The notes: generated from the letters alone by a model not told the origin. A DNA stretch of 64,000 nucleotides from an uncultured SAR86 cluster bacterium (GCA_902606175.1 CACLEZ010000008.1:1-64000), one strand, 5' to 3'; shown: positions 25,500 to 34,896, counted from the first letter of the stretch. Program-made: numbers and translations.

Positions 25500-26705
25500 A
25501 TGGAAAATCTTCTAAGTAATAAACTCCCAGTTACTGTGCTTTCAGGTTTTTTAGGCGCAGGTAAAACTACCGTATTAAGTCACATCTTAAATAACAGAGA
25601 AAATAAACGAGTAGCTGTAATAGTGAATGATATGAGTGAAATTAATATAGACGCTGCTATCGTTCAAAATGAAGTTTCTCTAAATCGTAGTGAGGAGAAA
25701 CTGATCGAAATGAGTAATGGTTGTATCTGCTGCACACTTAGAGAAGATCTTCTAGAAGAGGTTAATAAACTTGCGCAAGAAGGTAGATTTGATTATTTAG
25801 TCATCGAATCCACTGGAATATCTGAACCACTTCCTGTAGCAGAAACATTTACTTTTGCAGATGAAAATGGAGTTTCTTTGTCCGATGTCGCTAATTTAGA
25901 CACAATGGTGACGGTAGTTGATTCCATCAATTTCCTAAAGGATTATGATGAAGCAAAGTATCTACAAGATACTGGTGAATCTTTAGGTGAAGAGGATGAG
26001 CGGAGTGTAGCTGATCTTCTCGTTGATCAGGTTGAATTTGCCGATATTATTTTATTAAGTAAAACTGATTTAGCTAGTCCACAAGAAATAGAACGTTTAC
26101 AAGCTATTTTAAAAACACTTAATACTGAGGCCAAAATAGTACCTATTGCGAATGGGAAAGTTGATATAAATAAGGTATTGGATACCGGTCTTTTTGACTT
26201 TGAGCGCGCTCAACAAGCTCCAGGTTGGTTAAAAGAAATGCGCGGTGAACATGTTCCGGAAACTGAGGAATATGGAATTGGTAGTTTCACATATGAAGCA
26301 AGAAGACCTTTTCATCCTGACAAATTTTTCAAATTTCTTCATGGCACTAAACAGTTTGGAAAGCTTATCCGCTCTAAAGGCTATTTTTGGTTGGCAACTC
26401 GACCTGAGTTTGCAGGACAATGGAGTCAAGCTGGTGGTATTGCTCATTATGGATTTGCAGGAATGTTCTGGAAATCTGTTCCGAAGAAGGATTGGCCTTT
26501 AGACGAAGAATACCTAAACGCAATTAGAAAGATGTGGGTGGAACCTTTCGGTGATATGCGTCAAGAATTGGTCTTTATCGGCCAAGGGTTAGATAAAGAA
26601 AAGATGATAGAAAGACTTGATGAGTGCCTTTTGAGCGAAGATGAAGTTCTAAAAGGTAAAGCATACTGGAAAACATTAAACGATCCTTTCCCGGCATGGC
26701 AATAA
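25500..26705 (+). CDS. COG0523 (CobW/ZigA-type) metallochaperone GTPase
   Basis: A 401-residue G3E-family GTPase. The Walker A motif GFLGAGKTT covers residues 16-24, the metal-binding CxCC motif is Cys75-Ile-Cys77-Cys78 in [12 protein letters not shown], and [11 protein letters not shown] and SKTDL (guanine specificity) follow. The C-terminal CobW domain carries RRPFHPDKF and [13 protein letters not shown]. The group inserts or delivers zinc or other metals, often under zinc-starvation control. The next gene, DUF1826, is a common neighbour of this group as I recall, which favours a zinc-homeostasis role over cobalamin synthesis; no cobalamin gene is nearby. Confidence 0.9.
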   Translation: MENLLSNKLPVTVLSGFLGAGKTTVLSHILNNRENKRVAVIVNDMSEINIDAAIVQNEVSLNRSEEKLIEMSNGCICCTLREDLLEEVNKLAQEGRFDYLVIESTGISEPLPVAETFTFADENGVSLSDVANLDTMVTVVDSINFLKDYDEAKYLQDTGESLGEEDERSVADLLVDQVEFADIILLSKTDLASPQEIERLQAILKTLNTEAKIVPIANGKVDINKVLDTGLFDFERAQQAPGWLKEMRGEHVPETEEYGIGSFTYEARRPFHPDKFFKFLHGTKQFGKLIRSKGYFWLATRPEFAGQWSQAGGIAHYGFAGMFWKSVPKKDWPLDEEYLNAIRKMWVEPFGDMRQELVFIGQGLDKEKMIERLDECLLSEDEVLKGKAYWKTLNDPFPAWQ

Positions 26706-26727
26706 AATTCATAAACTCTGATTGATA

Positions 26728-27342
26728 ATGAATGCAGTTATAGGAGATCAATTAAGTTGCTTTTCAGATATACATTTAGATGATGTCGAATTAGTCAGTG
26801 TTAAAAGGCAAAAATTTGACAGCATAAAAGATCTATCAACAAATTTTATTAAATCAAGAGAGGTCTTAAAACTTCAATGGCATCAAGATTTAGACGACTC
26901 TTGGACTATTCAAGAAAACCTACCCGAGTCATTAGTTACATCTTTCAGGTCAATGTTAGTTGATTTGATTTTAGAAAGTGGTGAAATGCTAGGAAGTCTT
27001 GTAGATTGTAAAAAAATTGGAGTAAGAATCGCCACTCTAAGATCACCTATGTGCCCGCTCTTTCATGTAGATAATATTAGATGCAGAATGCTCATTACTT
27101 TGTGCGGAGAGGGAACGCAATGGATCTCAAATCAAGATGTTGATTGGGAAATCCTTCTAGATAGAGATAATAAAGACTTACCCATTAAGGAAAATGCAGA
27201 TATCAAACAAATGGTTACAGGTCATTGGTCTTTACTTAAGGGTGGTGCTTGGAATGATAAATTTAATGGCGTCGTGCACCGATCACCTCATGACGAGAAA
27301 GATAGATTGATTTTGTCAATCGATCCCCTTTTTGATCTATGA
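26728..27342 (+). CDS. DUF1826 protein
   Basis: A protein of about 204 residues. I prefer the ATG at 26728 to the TTG two codons earlier used in the ORF track. The C-terminal half holds the recognisable conserved region: RSPMCPLFHVDNIRCRMLITLCGEGTQWI, followed by GHWSLLKGGAWND and GVVHRSPHDEKDRLILSID. Conserved His and Asp residues in FHVDN and VHRSPH suggest a metal-binding cupin-like fold (HxD...H); this is inference. It is co-directional with the COG0523 GTPase gene 22 bases upstream and probably shares its regulation. Confidence 0.8.
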   Translation: MNAVIGDQLSCFSDIHLDDVELVSVKRQKFDSIKDLSTNFIKSREVLKLQWHQDLDDSWTIQENLPESLVTSFRSMLVDLILESGEMLGSLVDCKKIGVRIATLRSPMCPLFHVDNIRCRMLITLCGEGTQWISNQDVDWEILLDRDNKDLPIKENADIKQMVTGHWSLLKGGAWNDKFNGVVHRSPHDEKDRLILSIDPLFDL

Positions 27343-27410
27343 AGTAGGATATGACCTTCCTGAAATAGACGTTCATTTTCAAAGAACTATAGAAAGTATA
27401 AAATCAATAT

Positions 27411-27881
27411 ATGAAAAAAATATATCTTGGTTCTCTGCTGTTCCTATTAACCTCCTTAGTAGGAGCTACTAGCAACAGTAAACAAAATAGTGATTCCAAT
27501 TTCGAACTACTAGTTCATAAAACTCCAACCTGTGGTTGTTGCAAAATGTGGGTTAAGCATATGGAAGAAAATGGATTTATAGTAAATACAAAAGATCACC
27601 AAAGCCTTGTAAAAATAAAGGAGGAACTAAAAATAGAACCTGAGCATAGGTCATGTCATACAGGGGTTTCCTCGCGAGGACATTTTTTTGAAGGCCATAT
27701 TCCAAGCAAATATGTCTTTCAATTTCTTTCAGAAGGTAATCCAGATGCAATAGGCCTATCAGTTCCTGGAATGCCTTTGGGTTCTCCGGGCATGGAAGTT
27801 GAGGATCGCTTTACAGCTTATGATGTACTTGTGCATTACAAAGATGGGTCAACTAAAGTTTATGCAGAAATAAGAAAATAA
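27411..27881 (+). CDS. DUF411 metal-binding exported protein
   Basis: A 156-residue exported protein: signal peptide MKKIYLGSLLFLLTSLVGATS, then a DUF411 domain with LVHKTPTCGCCKMWVKHMEENGF (a thioredoxin-like CxCC metal site), SCHTGVSSRGHFFEGHIP, and GLSVPGMPLGSPGMEV rich in Met. Relatives are linked to copper or mercury handling. The periplasmic location and the Cys/His/Met pattern suggest soft-metal binding, probably Cu(I); the metal is inferred. It stands just after the COG0523-DUF1826 unit, so the three form a metal-related neighbourhood. Confidence 0.87.
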   Translation: MKKIYLGSLLFLLTSLVGATSNSKQNSDSNFELLVHKTPTCGCCKMWVKHMEENGFIVNTKDHQSLVKIKEELKIEPEHRSCHTGVSSRGHFFEGHIPSKYVFQFLSEGNPDAIGLSVPGMPLGSPGMEVEDRFTAYDVLVHYKDGSTKVYAEIRK

Positions 27882-27961
27882 AATCCTTGTTCAAGGATAT
27901 TTCTAAATCTAGTAAATAACTTAAATTAATCAGGATAGCGAATCATCGTAAAAATCAGAGT

Positions 27962-28801
27962 ATGAGTGCAAAAGTATATGGTTTTACTCACTCTCCTTGG
28001 GTACAAGCAGTCTTACTTGCTCTATATGATAAAGATATGGAATACGATCTATATGTGAGACCGCCTTATGAAGTCTTCAAAAAATGGGGCGTCTATATGC
28101 CTGCAGTTTCACTAAATGAAGAACCTTGGGAAATTGAATCAACACAGATACTCACTAAATTAGGTTATAAACCTATACTCGCTGACGAACTTAAAGCTGC
28201 TAATAATGCCTGGCAAGGAGTTTTGCATCGCACTGATAATCCATTTAAGTTCTTTTTACATTTTGCTCGTGGTGGACAAATCTCGAAGTCTTTTATCAAT
28301 AATACAGTGAGTAACTTTCTTTTAAGCTTTGTTGCCTTCTATATGTTTATGTTAATAAATATTGGAAAATGGACATTAAAACAAAAGGAACCTCTAAATT
28401 TTGGAGATCAATTCATGTATTGGGAGAATGTACTTGATTCGTCTGAAGGTCCATTCATGGATGGTATGAAACCAGGTTCAAAAGACTTGGTAATGTTTGG
28501 AATAATACAGTGTCATGCAAGTATTCCTGTACCGGCATTAAATTCCCTTCTTAACGATCAAAGGCTTACGAACCTAAGAAAATGGGTAAAAACTATGCAA
28601 AACTACTTTAAAGAATATCCTTATCTATATACGGCCAAGTTTTTTAAATCTGATATCCCAGATGCAGATTCAGCAAACCTTTTTCAAATAGTATCTTTTT
28701 TCTCTGGGCTTATAGTGATTGTCTTAGCTTTCCCAATAACAACTCCATTGGTTTTGATATTAATGAGTCGTGTAGAAAAGAATAGAATAAAAAGATTTTA
28801 G
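27962..28801 (+). CDS. Glutathione S-transferase-like protein with C-terminal membrane helix
   Basis: A 279-residue protein whose N-terminus (AKVYGFTHSPWVQAVLLALYDKDMEYDLYV, then MPAVSLNEEPWEIESTQIL) is a GST-type thioredoxin fold; Ser in SPW is the likely glutathione-contacting residue. The middle is a helical GST C-domain that includes a very hydrophobic segment (FLLSFVAFYMFMLINIG). A clear terminal membrane helix (FFSGLIVIVLAFPITTPLVLILM) is unusual for GSTs and suggests membrane attachment. It is two bases upstream of, and convergent with, the tRNA/rpoD operon. Activity and substrate unknown. Confidence 0.75.
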   Translation: MSAKVYGFTHSPWVQAVLLALYDKDMEYDLYVRPPYEVFKKWGVYMPAVSLNEEPWEIESTQILTKLGYKPILADELKAANNAWQGVLHRTDNPFKFFLHFARGGQISKSFINNTVSNFLLSFVAFYMFMLINIGKWTLKQKEPLNFGDQFMYWENVLDSSEGPFMDGMKPGSKDLVMFGIIQCHASIPVPALNSLLNDQRLTNLRKWVKTMQNYFKEYPYLYTAKFFKSDIPDADSANLFQIVSFFSGLIVIVLAFPITTPLVLILMSRVEKNRIKRF

Positions 28802-28802
28802 A

Positions 28803-28879
28803 TGGTGGGCCCGGGAGGACTCGAACCTCCGACCAATGGATTATGAGTCCACTGCTCTAACCAACTGAGCTACAGGCCC
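28803..28879 (-). tRNA. tRNA with CAU anticodon, probably tRNA-Ile2
   Basis: A complete 77-base cloverleaf on the minus strand runs from GGGCCTG to an encoded CCA, with anticodon loop CTCATAA (anticodon CAU). The acceptor GGGCCTG/CGGGCCC pairs fully. It is not the initiator type. The anticodon stem and variable region (GTGGA..TCCAT, TTGGTC) resemble tRNA-Ile2, whose C34 is changed to lysidine by TilS, more than elongator Met. Position supports this: in E. coli the Ile2 gene ileX lies downstream of rpoD. The 5' end directly abuts the rpoD stop codon. Confidence 0.9.
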
Positions 28880-30751
28880 TTATTCGTCTAGGAAACCTTT
28901 CAAGTGAGAGGATCTAGTTGGGTGTCTTAATTTTCTTAAAGCTTTAGCTTCTATTTGTCTTATTCTCTCTCGAGTTACATCAAACTGCTTACCAACTTCT
29001 TCCAGAGTATGATCAGTATTCATCCCAATACCAAATCTCATCCTCAAGACCTTAGCTTCTCTTGCTGTAAGGCTACCTAATATGTCATCAGTAGCACCTT
29101 CGAGATTTTCTTCTATAGCCGCAATATCAGGTGCATCGATAGAAGTATCTTCAATAAAGTCACCTAAGGTCGTATCTTCTTCATCTCCGATTGGAGTCTC
29201 AGTTGAAATCGGCTCTTTAGCTATTTTTAATACCCTTCTAACCTTATCTTCAGGAAGATCCATACGCTCGCCTAATTCTTCAGGAGTAGGTTCTCTTCCC
29301 ATTTCTTGAACCATTTGACGTGATACACGATTAAGTTTATTGATAGTTTCTATCATATGGACTGGTATACGAATAGTTCTTGCCTGGTCAGCGATCGAAC
29401 GAGTGATTGCCTGGCGGATCCACCAAGTAGCATAAGTAGAAAATTTATATCCTCTTCTGTACTCAAATTTATCAACTGCTTTCATTAAACCAATATTGCC
29501 TTCTTGAATAAGATCTAAAAACTGAAGTCCTCTATTAGTATATTTTTTTGCTATGGAGATAACTAATCTAAGATTCGCTTCTACCATATCTTTCTTAGCT
29601 CTTCGTATTTTCGCTTCACCTATAGACATCTTTCTATTTATATCTTTAATTTCACTGACAGGTAATTGAATGATTTTTTCAAGTTTAGAAAGTTTATTTT
29701 GCAATCTAACGATCTCGGTTAGATTTTCTTTAACTTCTTTTGCCCAAGGTTTTCTCGATTTAGCTATCTTTTCAGACCAAGAAGCATCGGCTTCATTTCC
29801 AGCGTATTCTTGGATGAATTCTTTTCTTGGCATCTTTCCCCTCTTAACATAGATAGTAAAAAGATATTTTTCAACTTCTCTAATAATTTCAAGGGCGTCT
29901 CGCGCGGGATCAGCTATTATTTCAAATTGAGTAGGAGATAATTTAAGAAATTGAAAGATTTCACCTAATTTTTCCTGTTCTTTTATAGCTGCTTTACTTG
30001 TTCTTGTTCTTGCACAAGCTTTATTCGATTTATTGAATTGCCTTTTAAGTGAACTAAAGCGTTTCTTAACTTCAACTGGATCTGGTCCTGAGGGTTCTTC
30101 TTCATCAGATTCACCCTTCTCTTCTTTCTCTTTCTTCTGTGCTAAAGCAGGCGGCGGAATACCTTCCTCTATGTCCATAAATCCAACCAATACTTCAGAT
30201 AATCTTCTATCTCCTGCTACAACTTCTTGATATTCATCCAAAATTCTATCAACAATACCTGGGTAAAAACAACAAGCCTGCAATAGTTCTCTTGCACCTT
30301 CTTCAATTCTTTTTGCGATTGCTATTTCACCTTCCCTTGTGAGAAGATCTACTGTGCCCATTTCTCTCATATAGAGACGAACTGGATCAGTTGTCCTTCC
30401 TACCTCAGACTCGACAGTAGTCAATGTGGTTCTAGTATCTGCAATAGTTTCTGGGGCTGCTTCAGAATTGTCATCATTGGCAGAATTATTTGATTCGAGA
30501 ACTTCTATGCCGATGTCCATCAACATCTGTATAGTCTCTTCAACCTGATCAGGATCAGATATGTCTTCAGGTAGCATGGAGTTTATGTCCTCGTAGGTAA
30601 GGTAACCTTGATCTTTTCCTTTATCTACAAGTTCTCTAAGACCTGAATTCTCTAGATCTTCCTCTCCAAAAAGAGCTTCATCAGAGGCTTCAACAGCCTC
30701 TATTTCTTTTTCTTTTGACTCAACAGGTGGATTTTTTGCTTTTCTTGCCAT
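28880..30751 (-). CDS. rpoD: RNA polymerase primary sigma factor RpoD (sigma-70)
   Basis: A 623-residue housekeeping sigma factor. Region 1.1 lies at the N-terminus ([24 protein letters not shown]), then region 1.2 ([11 protein letters not shown]), a long acidic non-conserved region, region 2 ([41 protein letters not shown] ... [12 protein letters not shown]), region 3 and region 4.2 ([20 protein letters not shown]). Length matches the gammaproteobacterial protein. It is the last protein gene of rsmE-gshB-ruvX-dnaG-rpoD, 60 bases after dnaG, and its stop codon touches a tRNA gene. Confidence 0.98.
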   Translation of the reverse strand: MARKAKNPPVESKEKEIEAVEASDEALFGEEDLENSGLRELVDKGKDQGYLTYEDINSMLPEDISDPDQVEETIQMLMDIGIEVLESNNSANDDNSEAAPETIADTRTTLTTVESEVGRTTDPVRLYMREMGTVDLLTREGEIAIAKRIEEGARELLQACCFYPGIVDRILDEYQEVVAGDRRLSEVLVGFMDIEEGIPPPALAQKKEKEEKGESDEEEPSGPDPVEVKKRFSSLKRQFNKSNKACARTRTSKAAIKEQEKLGEIFQFLKLSPTQFEIIADPARDALEIIREVEKYLFTIYVKRGKMPRKEFIQEYAGNEADASWSEKIAKSRKPWAKEVKENLTEIVRLQNKLSKLEKIIQLPVSEIKDINRKMSIGEAKIRRAKKDMVEANLRLVISIAKKYTNRGLQFLDLIQEGNIGLMKAVDKFEYRRGYKFSTYATWWIRQAITRSIADQARTIRIPVHMIETINKLNRVSRQMVQEMGREPTPEELGERMDLPEDKVRRVLKIAKEPISTETPIGDEEDTTLGDFIEDTSIDAPDIAAIEENLEGATDDILGSLTAREAKVLRMRFGIGMNTDHTLEEVGKQFDVTRERIRQIEAKALRKLRHPTRSSHLKGFLDE

Positions 30752-30811
30752 AACAAATTTTAAGGGTGGGCAATTATATTAGTTTTTTCCACAAAATACC
30801 TAACTTTTAAT

Positions 30812-32632
30812 TTAATTAGCCTTTTGACTAAGTTCCCTTAGTAGATTCTTCTCTGGCTCTTCAAGTCGATGAAGATTAGTCAACAAGTGTTGTTGAAGTT
30901 CAAAAGTTTCATCCTCAGATAATTTGCCTGTTTCAAATATTTCTTTTAGTTCGATTATTCTTGTTACGGAATCCGATTTCTTCAATCTCGATAAACAGTC
31001 ATTCAAATAATCAATAGCATTTTGCTCGTCTATCGCAGCATGAACTGAAATCAACGCACCTATGAAAGAAGCTGATTCCTTATCTAGCGTGCTTAATAGA
31101 TCAGAAATACCTGCTTCAGGCTTTTCTTTAAAAAATGACACTACTGCCATCATAAGCTGAACTTCAGGCTCATGAAAGTCACTGAATTTTTCAAGATCAT
31201 TGATCTGATTAGCCAAATACGGATAGGTTAGAACTAAAGATAAGATTTTTGATCCCAATAAAGTGGAGTCATAACTTATTTCATCTTCTCTAAGATCGGT
31301 TGTTAGATTTTTTGTCTGACGTTTTGGATAACTTATTTTTTTGCTATGAGTTTTGATATCTTTAATTTCTAAACCGGTTACCTTAGAAACCTCCCCCTCC
31401 AATAATTTCTTAATCGAACTTTCTTGCATACTAGACAGTAATTCCATTGCTTTAGATGCGAGTGAAGCTTTCTGTTCTAATGAAGTCACTTCAGATGCCT
31501 TTGTTAATCTATCTATAAAGTACTCGGACAATAGTGTTGAATTTTTAGATTTTGCTTTAAATTCCTCTACAGTGTTTTTTTCTAACAAACTAGCGGGATC
31601 CTCTCCTTCAGGTAGGAATAGAAATTTTATCGCCTTCCCATCGGTTACAGCTGGTAATACGTTTTTTAGAGCACCCCATGCAGCTCCTCTTCCAGCATCA
31701 TCACCATCAAAACAAAAGATTATTTCGTTTACTATTTGCAGTAGCTTTTGAATGTGAAATCTGTTCGTTGCAATTCCTAGTGTGGCAACAGAGTTTGTCA
31801 TACCATGCTCATACATAGCTATGGAATCCATATATCCCTCAACTACAAAGATTTCTTTTAAATCCTTTCTAAATTCTAAGGACTCATAAAGTCCATAGAG
31901 TTCTCGATTTTTCTGAAAAACTGGGGTTTCTCCAGTATTTAAATATTTTGGTTGATCATCAGAGCTCATGACTCTGCCACCAAAACCAACCACCCTTCCT
32001 TTCCGATCTTTAATTGGAAACATTAACCTATCTCTAAAGAAATCAAATAACTTATCGTCTTTATTTTTTTTTGCTAAACCTGCTTTAATTAAAACTTCTT
32101 CTTTTATGCCCATGTTTACCATCTCTTTAGAAAGTGCATCCCAAGAATTAGTAGCGTATCCTAGAGAGAATTTCCTACAGACTTCGCTCGAAATCTTTCT
32201 ACTGTTAAGTATGTAATTTCGAACGTGCTCCGAATCCTTGGACTCTGATAAGTTCTTTTCAAAAATCTCCATTGCCATTTTTAGTGCAGTGTATAAGGGA
32301 TCTTTTTCACTTGTAAATGACTGGTTATTTTCATAGGGGACTTCTACACCAGCTCTTGCTGCCAGCGCCTCAATGGACTCGATAAAATCATATCCTTGAT
32401 GGGACTGTAAGAAACCAATCACGTTCCCTGTAGCTCTACATTTAAAACAATAATAAAATTGTTTCTGGTCACTGACACTAAATGAGGGATTTTTTCCATC
32501 ATCACAAAAAGGGCATTGACCGAAATGGTCTTTACCTTTCTTTTTCAGAGGTAAATAGGATTCCACTAGAGAAACAATGTCAGTCATATCTACGATTTCT
32601 GTAATGAAGTCTTTAGGTACAGAACCTGACAT
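30812..32632 (-). CDS. dnaG: DNA primase DnaG
   Basis: A 606-residue primase that makes RNA primers at the replication fork. The N-terminal zinc domain is present, but its ligands read Cys40-Cys43 (CPFC) and Cys62-Cys65 (CFKC): the usual His of CPFH is a Cys. The TOPRIM core is EIFVVEGYMDSIAMYEHG followed by IIFCFDGDDAGRGA, and the C-terminal region would bind helicase DnaB. The start overlaps the ruvX stop by one base. In many gammaproteobacteria dnaG follows rpsU; here rpsU lies about 26 kb away. Confidence 0.97.
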   Translation of the reverse strand: MSGSVPKDFITEIVDMTDIVSLVESYLPLKKKGKDHFGQCPFCDDGKNPSFSVSDQKQFYYCFKCRATGNVIGFLQSHQGYDFIESIEALAARAGVEVPYENNQSFTSEKDPLYTALKMAMEIFEKNLSESKDSEHVRNYILNSRKISSEVCRKFSLGYATNSWDALSKEMVNMGIKEEVLIKAGLAKKNKDDKLFDFFRDRLMFPIKDRKGRVVGFGGRVMSSDDQPKYLNTGETPVFQKNRELYGLYESLEFRKDLKEIFVVEGYMDSIAMYEHGMTNSVATLGIATNRFHIQKLLQIVNEIIFCFDGDDAGRGAAWGALKNVLPAVTDGKAIKFLFLPEGEDPASLLEKNTVEEFKAKSKNSTLLSEYFIDRLTKASEVTSLEQKASLASKAMELLSSMQESSIKKLLEGEVSKVTGLEIKDIKTHSKKISYPKRQTKNLTTDLREDEISYDSTLLGSKILSLVLTYPYLANQINDLEKFSDFHEPEVQLMMAVVSFFKEKPEAGISDLLSTLDKESASFIGALISVHAAIDEQNAIDYLNDCLSRLKKSDSVTRIIELKEIFETGKLSEDETFELQQHLLTNLHRLEEPEKNLLRELSQKAN

Positions 32633-33057
32633 TAATACTTACTCCTAAACCAATCTTCCAAAATAATTTGTGCAGAAATACTATGTTTGTTTCTTGAATC
32701 CTTTATTCCCATCTGGATATTTTCTAACCTCTCTTTAGCCTCCCTGCTGGATAATCTCTCATCGGTTTTTTCTATACTAATATCATATCTTTTATTCAGA
32801 GCGGTAGAAAATTTATCGGATGAATCTTGAATCTTGCTCCTTGTTCCATCCATATTTAACGGATCGCCTACAACAAATAGGTTGGGGTTCCATTCTTTAA
32901 CGATCATATCTAATTCTACCCAGTCAGGTAAGCCATCATTTGCATGAATAGAGTAAAAAGTAGATGCTGTTTTCGTGATTTCTTGTCCTATCGCAATACC
33001 AATATTTTTAGTACCAAAATCAAAAGCCATTATCACTCTAGGAGAATCCTTGCTCAT
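32632..33057 (-). CDS. ruvX: RuvX/YqgF Holliday-junction resolvase-like nuclease
   Basis: A 141-residue RNase H-fold protein: first acidic residue in IMAFDFGTKNIGIAIGQ, central FVVGDPLNMDGTRS, and KTDERLSSREAKERL with the final acidic/basic motif. YqgF proteins act in 16S rRNA 5'-end maturation and are also proposed as resolvases. The ATG overlaps the gshB stop by four bases and the stop overlaps the dnaG start by one, so it is translationally coupled on both sides. The yqgE gene usually found between gshB and this gene is missing. Confidence 0.93.
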   Translation of the reverse strand: MSKDSPRVIMAFDFGTKNIGIAIGQEITKTASTFYSIHANDGLPDWVELDMIVKEWNPNLFVVGDPLNMDGTRSKIQDSSDKFSTALNKRYDISIEKTDERLSSREAKERLENIQMGIKDSRNKHSISAQIILEDWFRSKY

Positions 33058-33995
33058 TTAGAAAATTCTTCGACCGATTCAATAAAAATTTCAGCTACAT
33101 CGATATCGCAAAGCTCTTTATATTCCTTAAAGCAAGTCGGACTTGTTACATTTATCTCCGTTAGATAATCTCCAATAATATCAAGACCTACTAATAAAAG
33201 TCCTTTTTCTACTAATGATGGGCCTACTTCTTCACATATCCACAAGTCTCTATCTGATAGAGACTTTGCAACCGCAGAAGCACCTGCAGCTAAGTTACCT
33301 CGAAGCTCACCTTCTGCAGGCACTCTGGCAATGGAAGCTCTCATAGGTTTCCCGTTAACAATAAGAATACGTTTATCTCCTTCAGATATTTCAGGTATGA
33401 ATTCTTGGATCATGACCTTTTGCGTGAAATGATCAGTAATTGTTTCTAAAATGACATTTAGATTTGGGTCATTAGCCTTCACTCTAAAAATAGAAGCCCC
33501 ACCCATTCCATCTAGTGGCTTAATAACAGTATCTTTATTTTCCAGTACAAAATCGGTTAGGAAGTCTTTGCGGCTTGTAACAAGGTGTTTGGTGCAACAT
33601 TGAGGAAATTCAGTGGCATAAACCTTTTCATTACAGTCTCTCAAGCTTCTAGGATTATTAAAGATATTAACTCCTTGTCTTGCAGCCATTTCTAAAACGT
33701 AAGTGTTATAAATATATCCAGAATTAAAAGGAGGATCTTGCCTCATTAAAATTGAATCGAGTTCACTGAGTTGAATGATTATTTCCTCTTCTTTAGTGAA
33801 CCAGTCCGAGGGATCATTTCTAACCTCTATTTTATTGGAACTTGCATAAGGAATGCCCGAATTTATGAATAAAGAACCAGGAGTGATATAAATAATTTCG
33901 TGACCTTTTCTTTGAGCTTCGATCATCATCGCTAAAGTACTATCTTTTTTAAAATTGATAGTCTCGATGGGATCCATAACAATACCTAGCTTCAT
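33054..33995 (-). CDS. gshB: Glutathione synthetase GshB
   Basis: An ATP-grasp enzyme of about 313 residues joining gamma-glutamylcysteine and glycine. I start it at 33995 (MKLGIVMDPIETINFKKDST), the conserved GshB N-terminus; the ORF-track start 39 bases earlier adds an unrelated tail that overlaps rsmE. AGGAG lies 11 bases upstream of this ATG. Motifs: MRQDPPFNSGYIYNTYVLE, KPLDGMGGASIFRV (glycine loop), IPEISEGDKRILIVNG and GLDIIGDYLTEINVTSPT. Operon member between rsmE and ruvX. Confidence 0.96.
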   Translation of the reverse strand: MKLGIVMDPIETINFKKDSTLAMMIEAQRKGHEIIYITPGSLFINSGIPYASSNKIEVRNDPSDWFTKEEEIIIQLSELDSILMRQDPPFNSGYIYNTYVLEMAARQGVNIFNNPRSLRDCNEKVYATEFPQCCTKHLVTSRKDFLTDFVLENKDTVIKPLDGMGGASIFRVKANDPNLNVILETITDHFTQKVMIQEFIPEISEGDKRILIVNGKPMRASIARVPAEGELRGNLAAGASAVAKSLSDRDLWICEEVGPSLVEKGLLLVGLDIIGDYLTEINVTSPTCFKEYKELCDIDVAEIFIESVEEFSK

Positions 33996-34014
33996 CTTTA
34001 GTCTGACTCCTGAA

Positions 34015-34749
34015 TTAAAATTCCTTTGCACCATATCTTAAAGCACTTATAACTGATATTGATGCTGTTTCTGCTCTTAAAATACGTGGTCCTATAGTAA
34101 CAGGTATAAAGCCATCTTCTTTCAAGCCCCTAATCTCCTCCTTAGTGAAATCCCCCTCAGGTCCAATAGCGATTGAAATAGAATCTTTAATTTCAATTTC
34201 TGACAACATTATTTCTGCGTCTGGATAGAGAACTATCTTGATTTCGGAATTGATTGCCTTAGACCAATCCTCGATCTTGAGAGGCTTAGTTATTTCAGGA
34301 ATCCAATTCTCACCACATTGTTCGCATGCTCCTCTAGCTATTTGATTCCATTTTTCTATTCTTTTTTCTAAATTAACATTTGTTCTATTAGTTGTGACTC
34401 TTTCAGTCAACAAGGGTGAAAAGCTCCCAACACCTAATTCTGTGGCCTTTTGGATTGTTAAGTTAAAAGGATCATTCTTTATCAGAGACTGACCTAAATT
34501 AATTTGAATTCCGTGTCTATTGGATAGTGGATAATTTTCTATGATTAAAATCTTAAGAATTTTCTTATCAATATCTAAAATCTCAGCTAAAGCCGAGTTC
34601 CCCTTCCCATCGAAAACCGTAAACCTATCCCCAGCTCTTTTCCTAAGAACATTAAGTTCATGATGAAAATCTTTTTTATGTAGAGATATAACTTGCTCTT
34701 TAATATAAGGTAGATCTAGAAATGTTCTTGTGTAGTCAGTTTTACTCAT
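34015..34749 (-). CDS. rsmE: 16S rRNA (uracil1498-N3)-methyltransferase RsmE
   Basis: A 244-residue SPOUT-class methyltransferase that modifies U1498 of 16S rRNA. The N-terminal PUA-like part carries HHELNVLRKRAGDRFTVFDGKG. The knot region carries KATELGVGSFSPLLTERV, GACEQCGENWIPEI and IAIGPEGDFTKEEI, followed by LGxxILRAETA-type GPRILRAETASI. First gene of the rsmE-gshB-ruvX-dnaG-rpoD run, divergent from fis. Confidence 0.95.
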   Translation of the reverse strand: MSKTDYTRTFLDLPYIKEQVISLHKKDFHHELNVLRKRAGDRFTVFDGKGNSALAEILDIDKKILKILIIENYPLSNRHGIQINLGQSLIKNDPFNLTIQKATELGVGSFSPLLTERVTTNRTNVNLEKRIEKWNQIARGACEQCGENWIPEITKPLKIEDWSKAINSEIKIVLYPDAEIMLSEIEIKDSISIAIGPEGDFTKEEIRGLKEDGFIPVTIGPRILRAETASISVISALRYGAKEF

Positions 34750-34825
34750 TGAAGGATATATTAAATCATCAAATCTATTTTTAGGGCATCGTAAAAAATA
34801 ACTGTTCAGTATTTCACTAAACCCC

Positions 34826-34853
34826 TTGAAAGAAAAAATATGTTGGGTATTAT
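34826..34853 (+). promoter_or_regulatory. Probable sigma-70 promoter of fis
   Basis: TTGAAA (34826-34831), a 16-base spacer and TATTAT (34848-34853) make a good housekeeping promoter 43 bases before the fis GTG start. It sits in the 147-base gap between the divergent rsmE and fis genes. It would drive fis-purH-purD-coq7. Confidence 0.6.
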
Positions 34854-34896
34854 TCGTAGTCCCTTCAGTAAATAAAGATGACGAAAATTTAGTAAA

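Noticed and set aside
31353-31751. 132-codon plus-strand frame
   Set aside because: It is antisense to dnaG; Ser/Phe-rich translation typical of shadows of Lys/Glu-rich genes.
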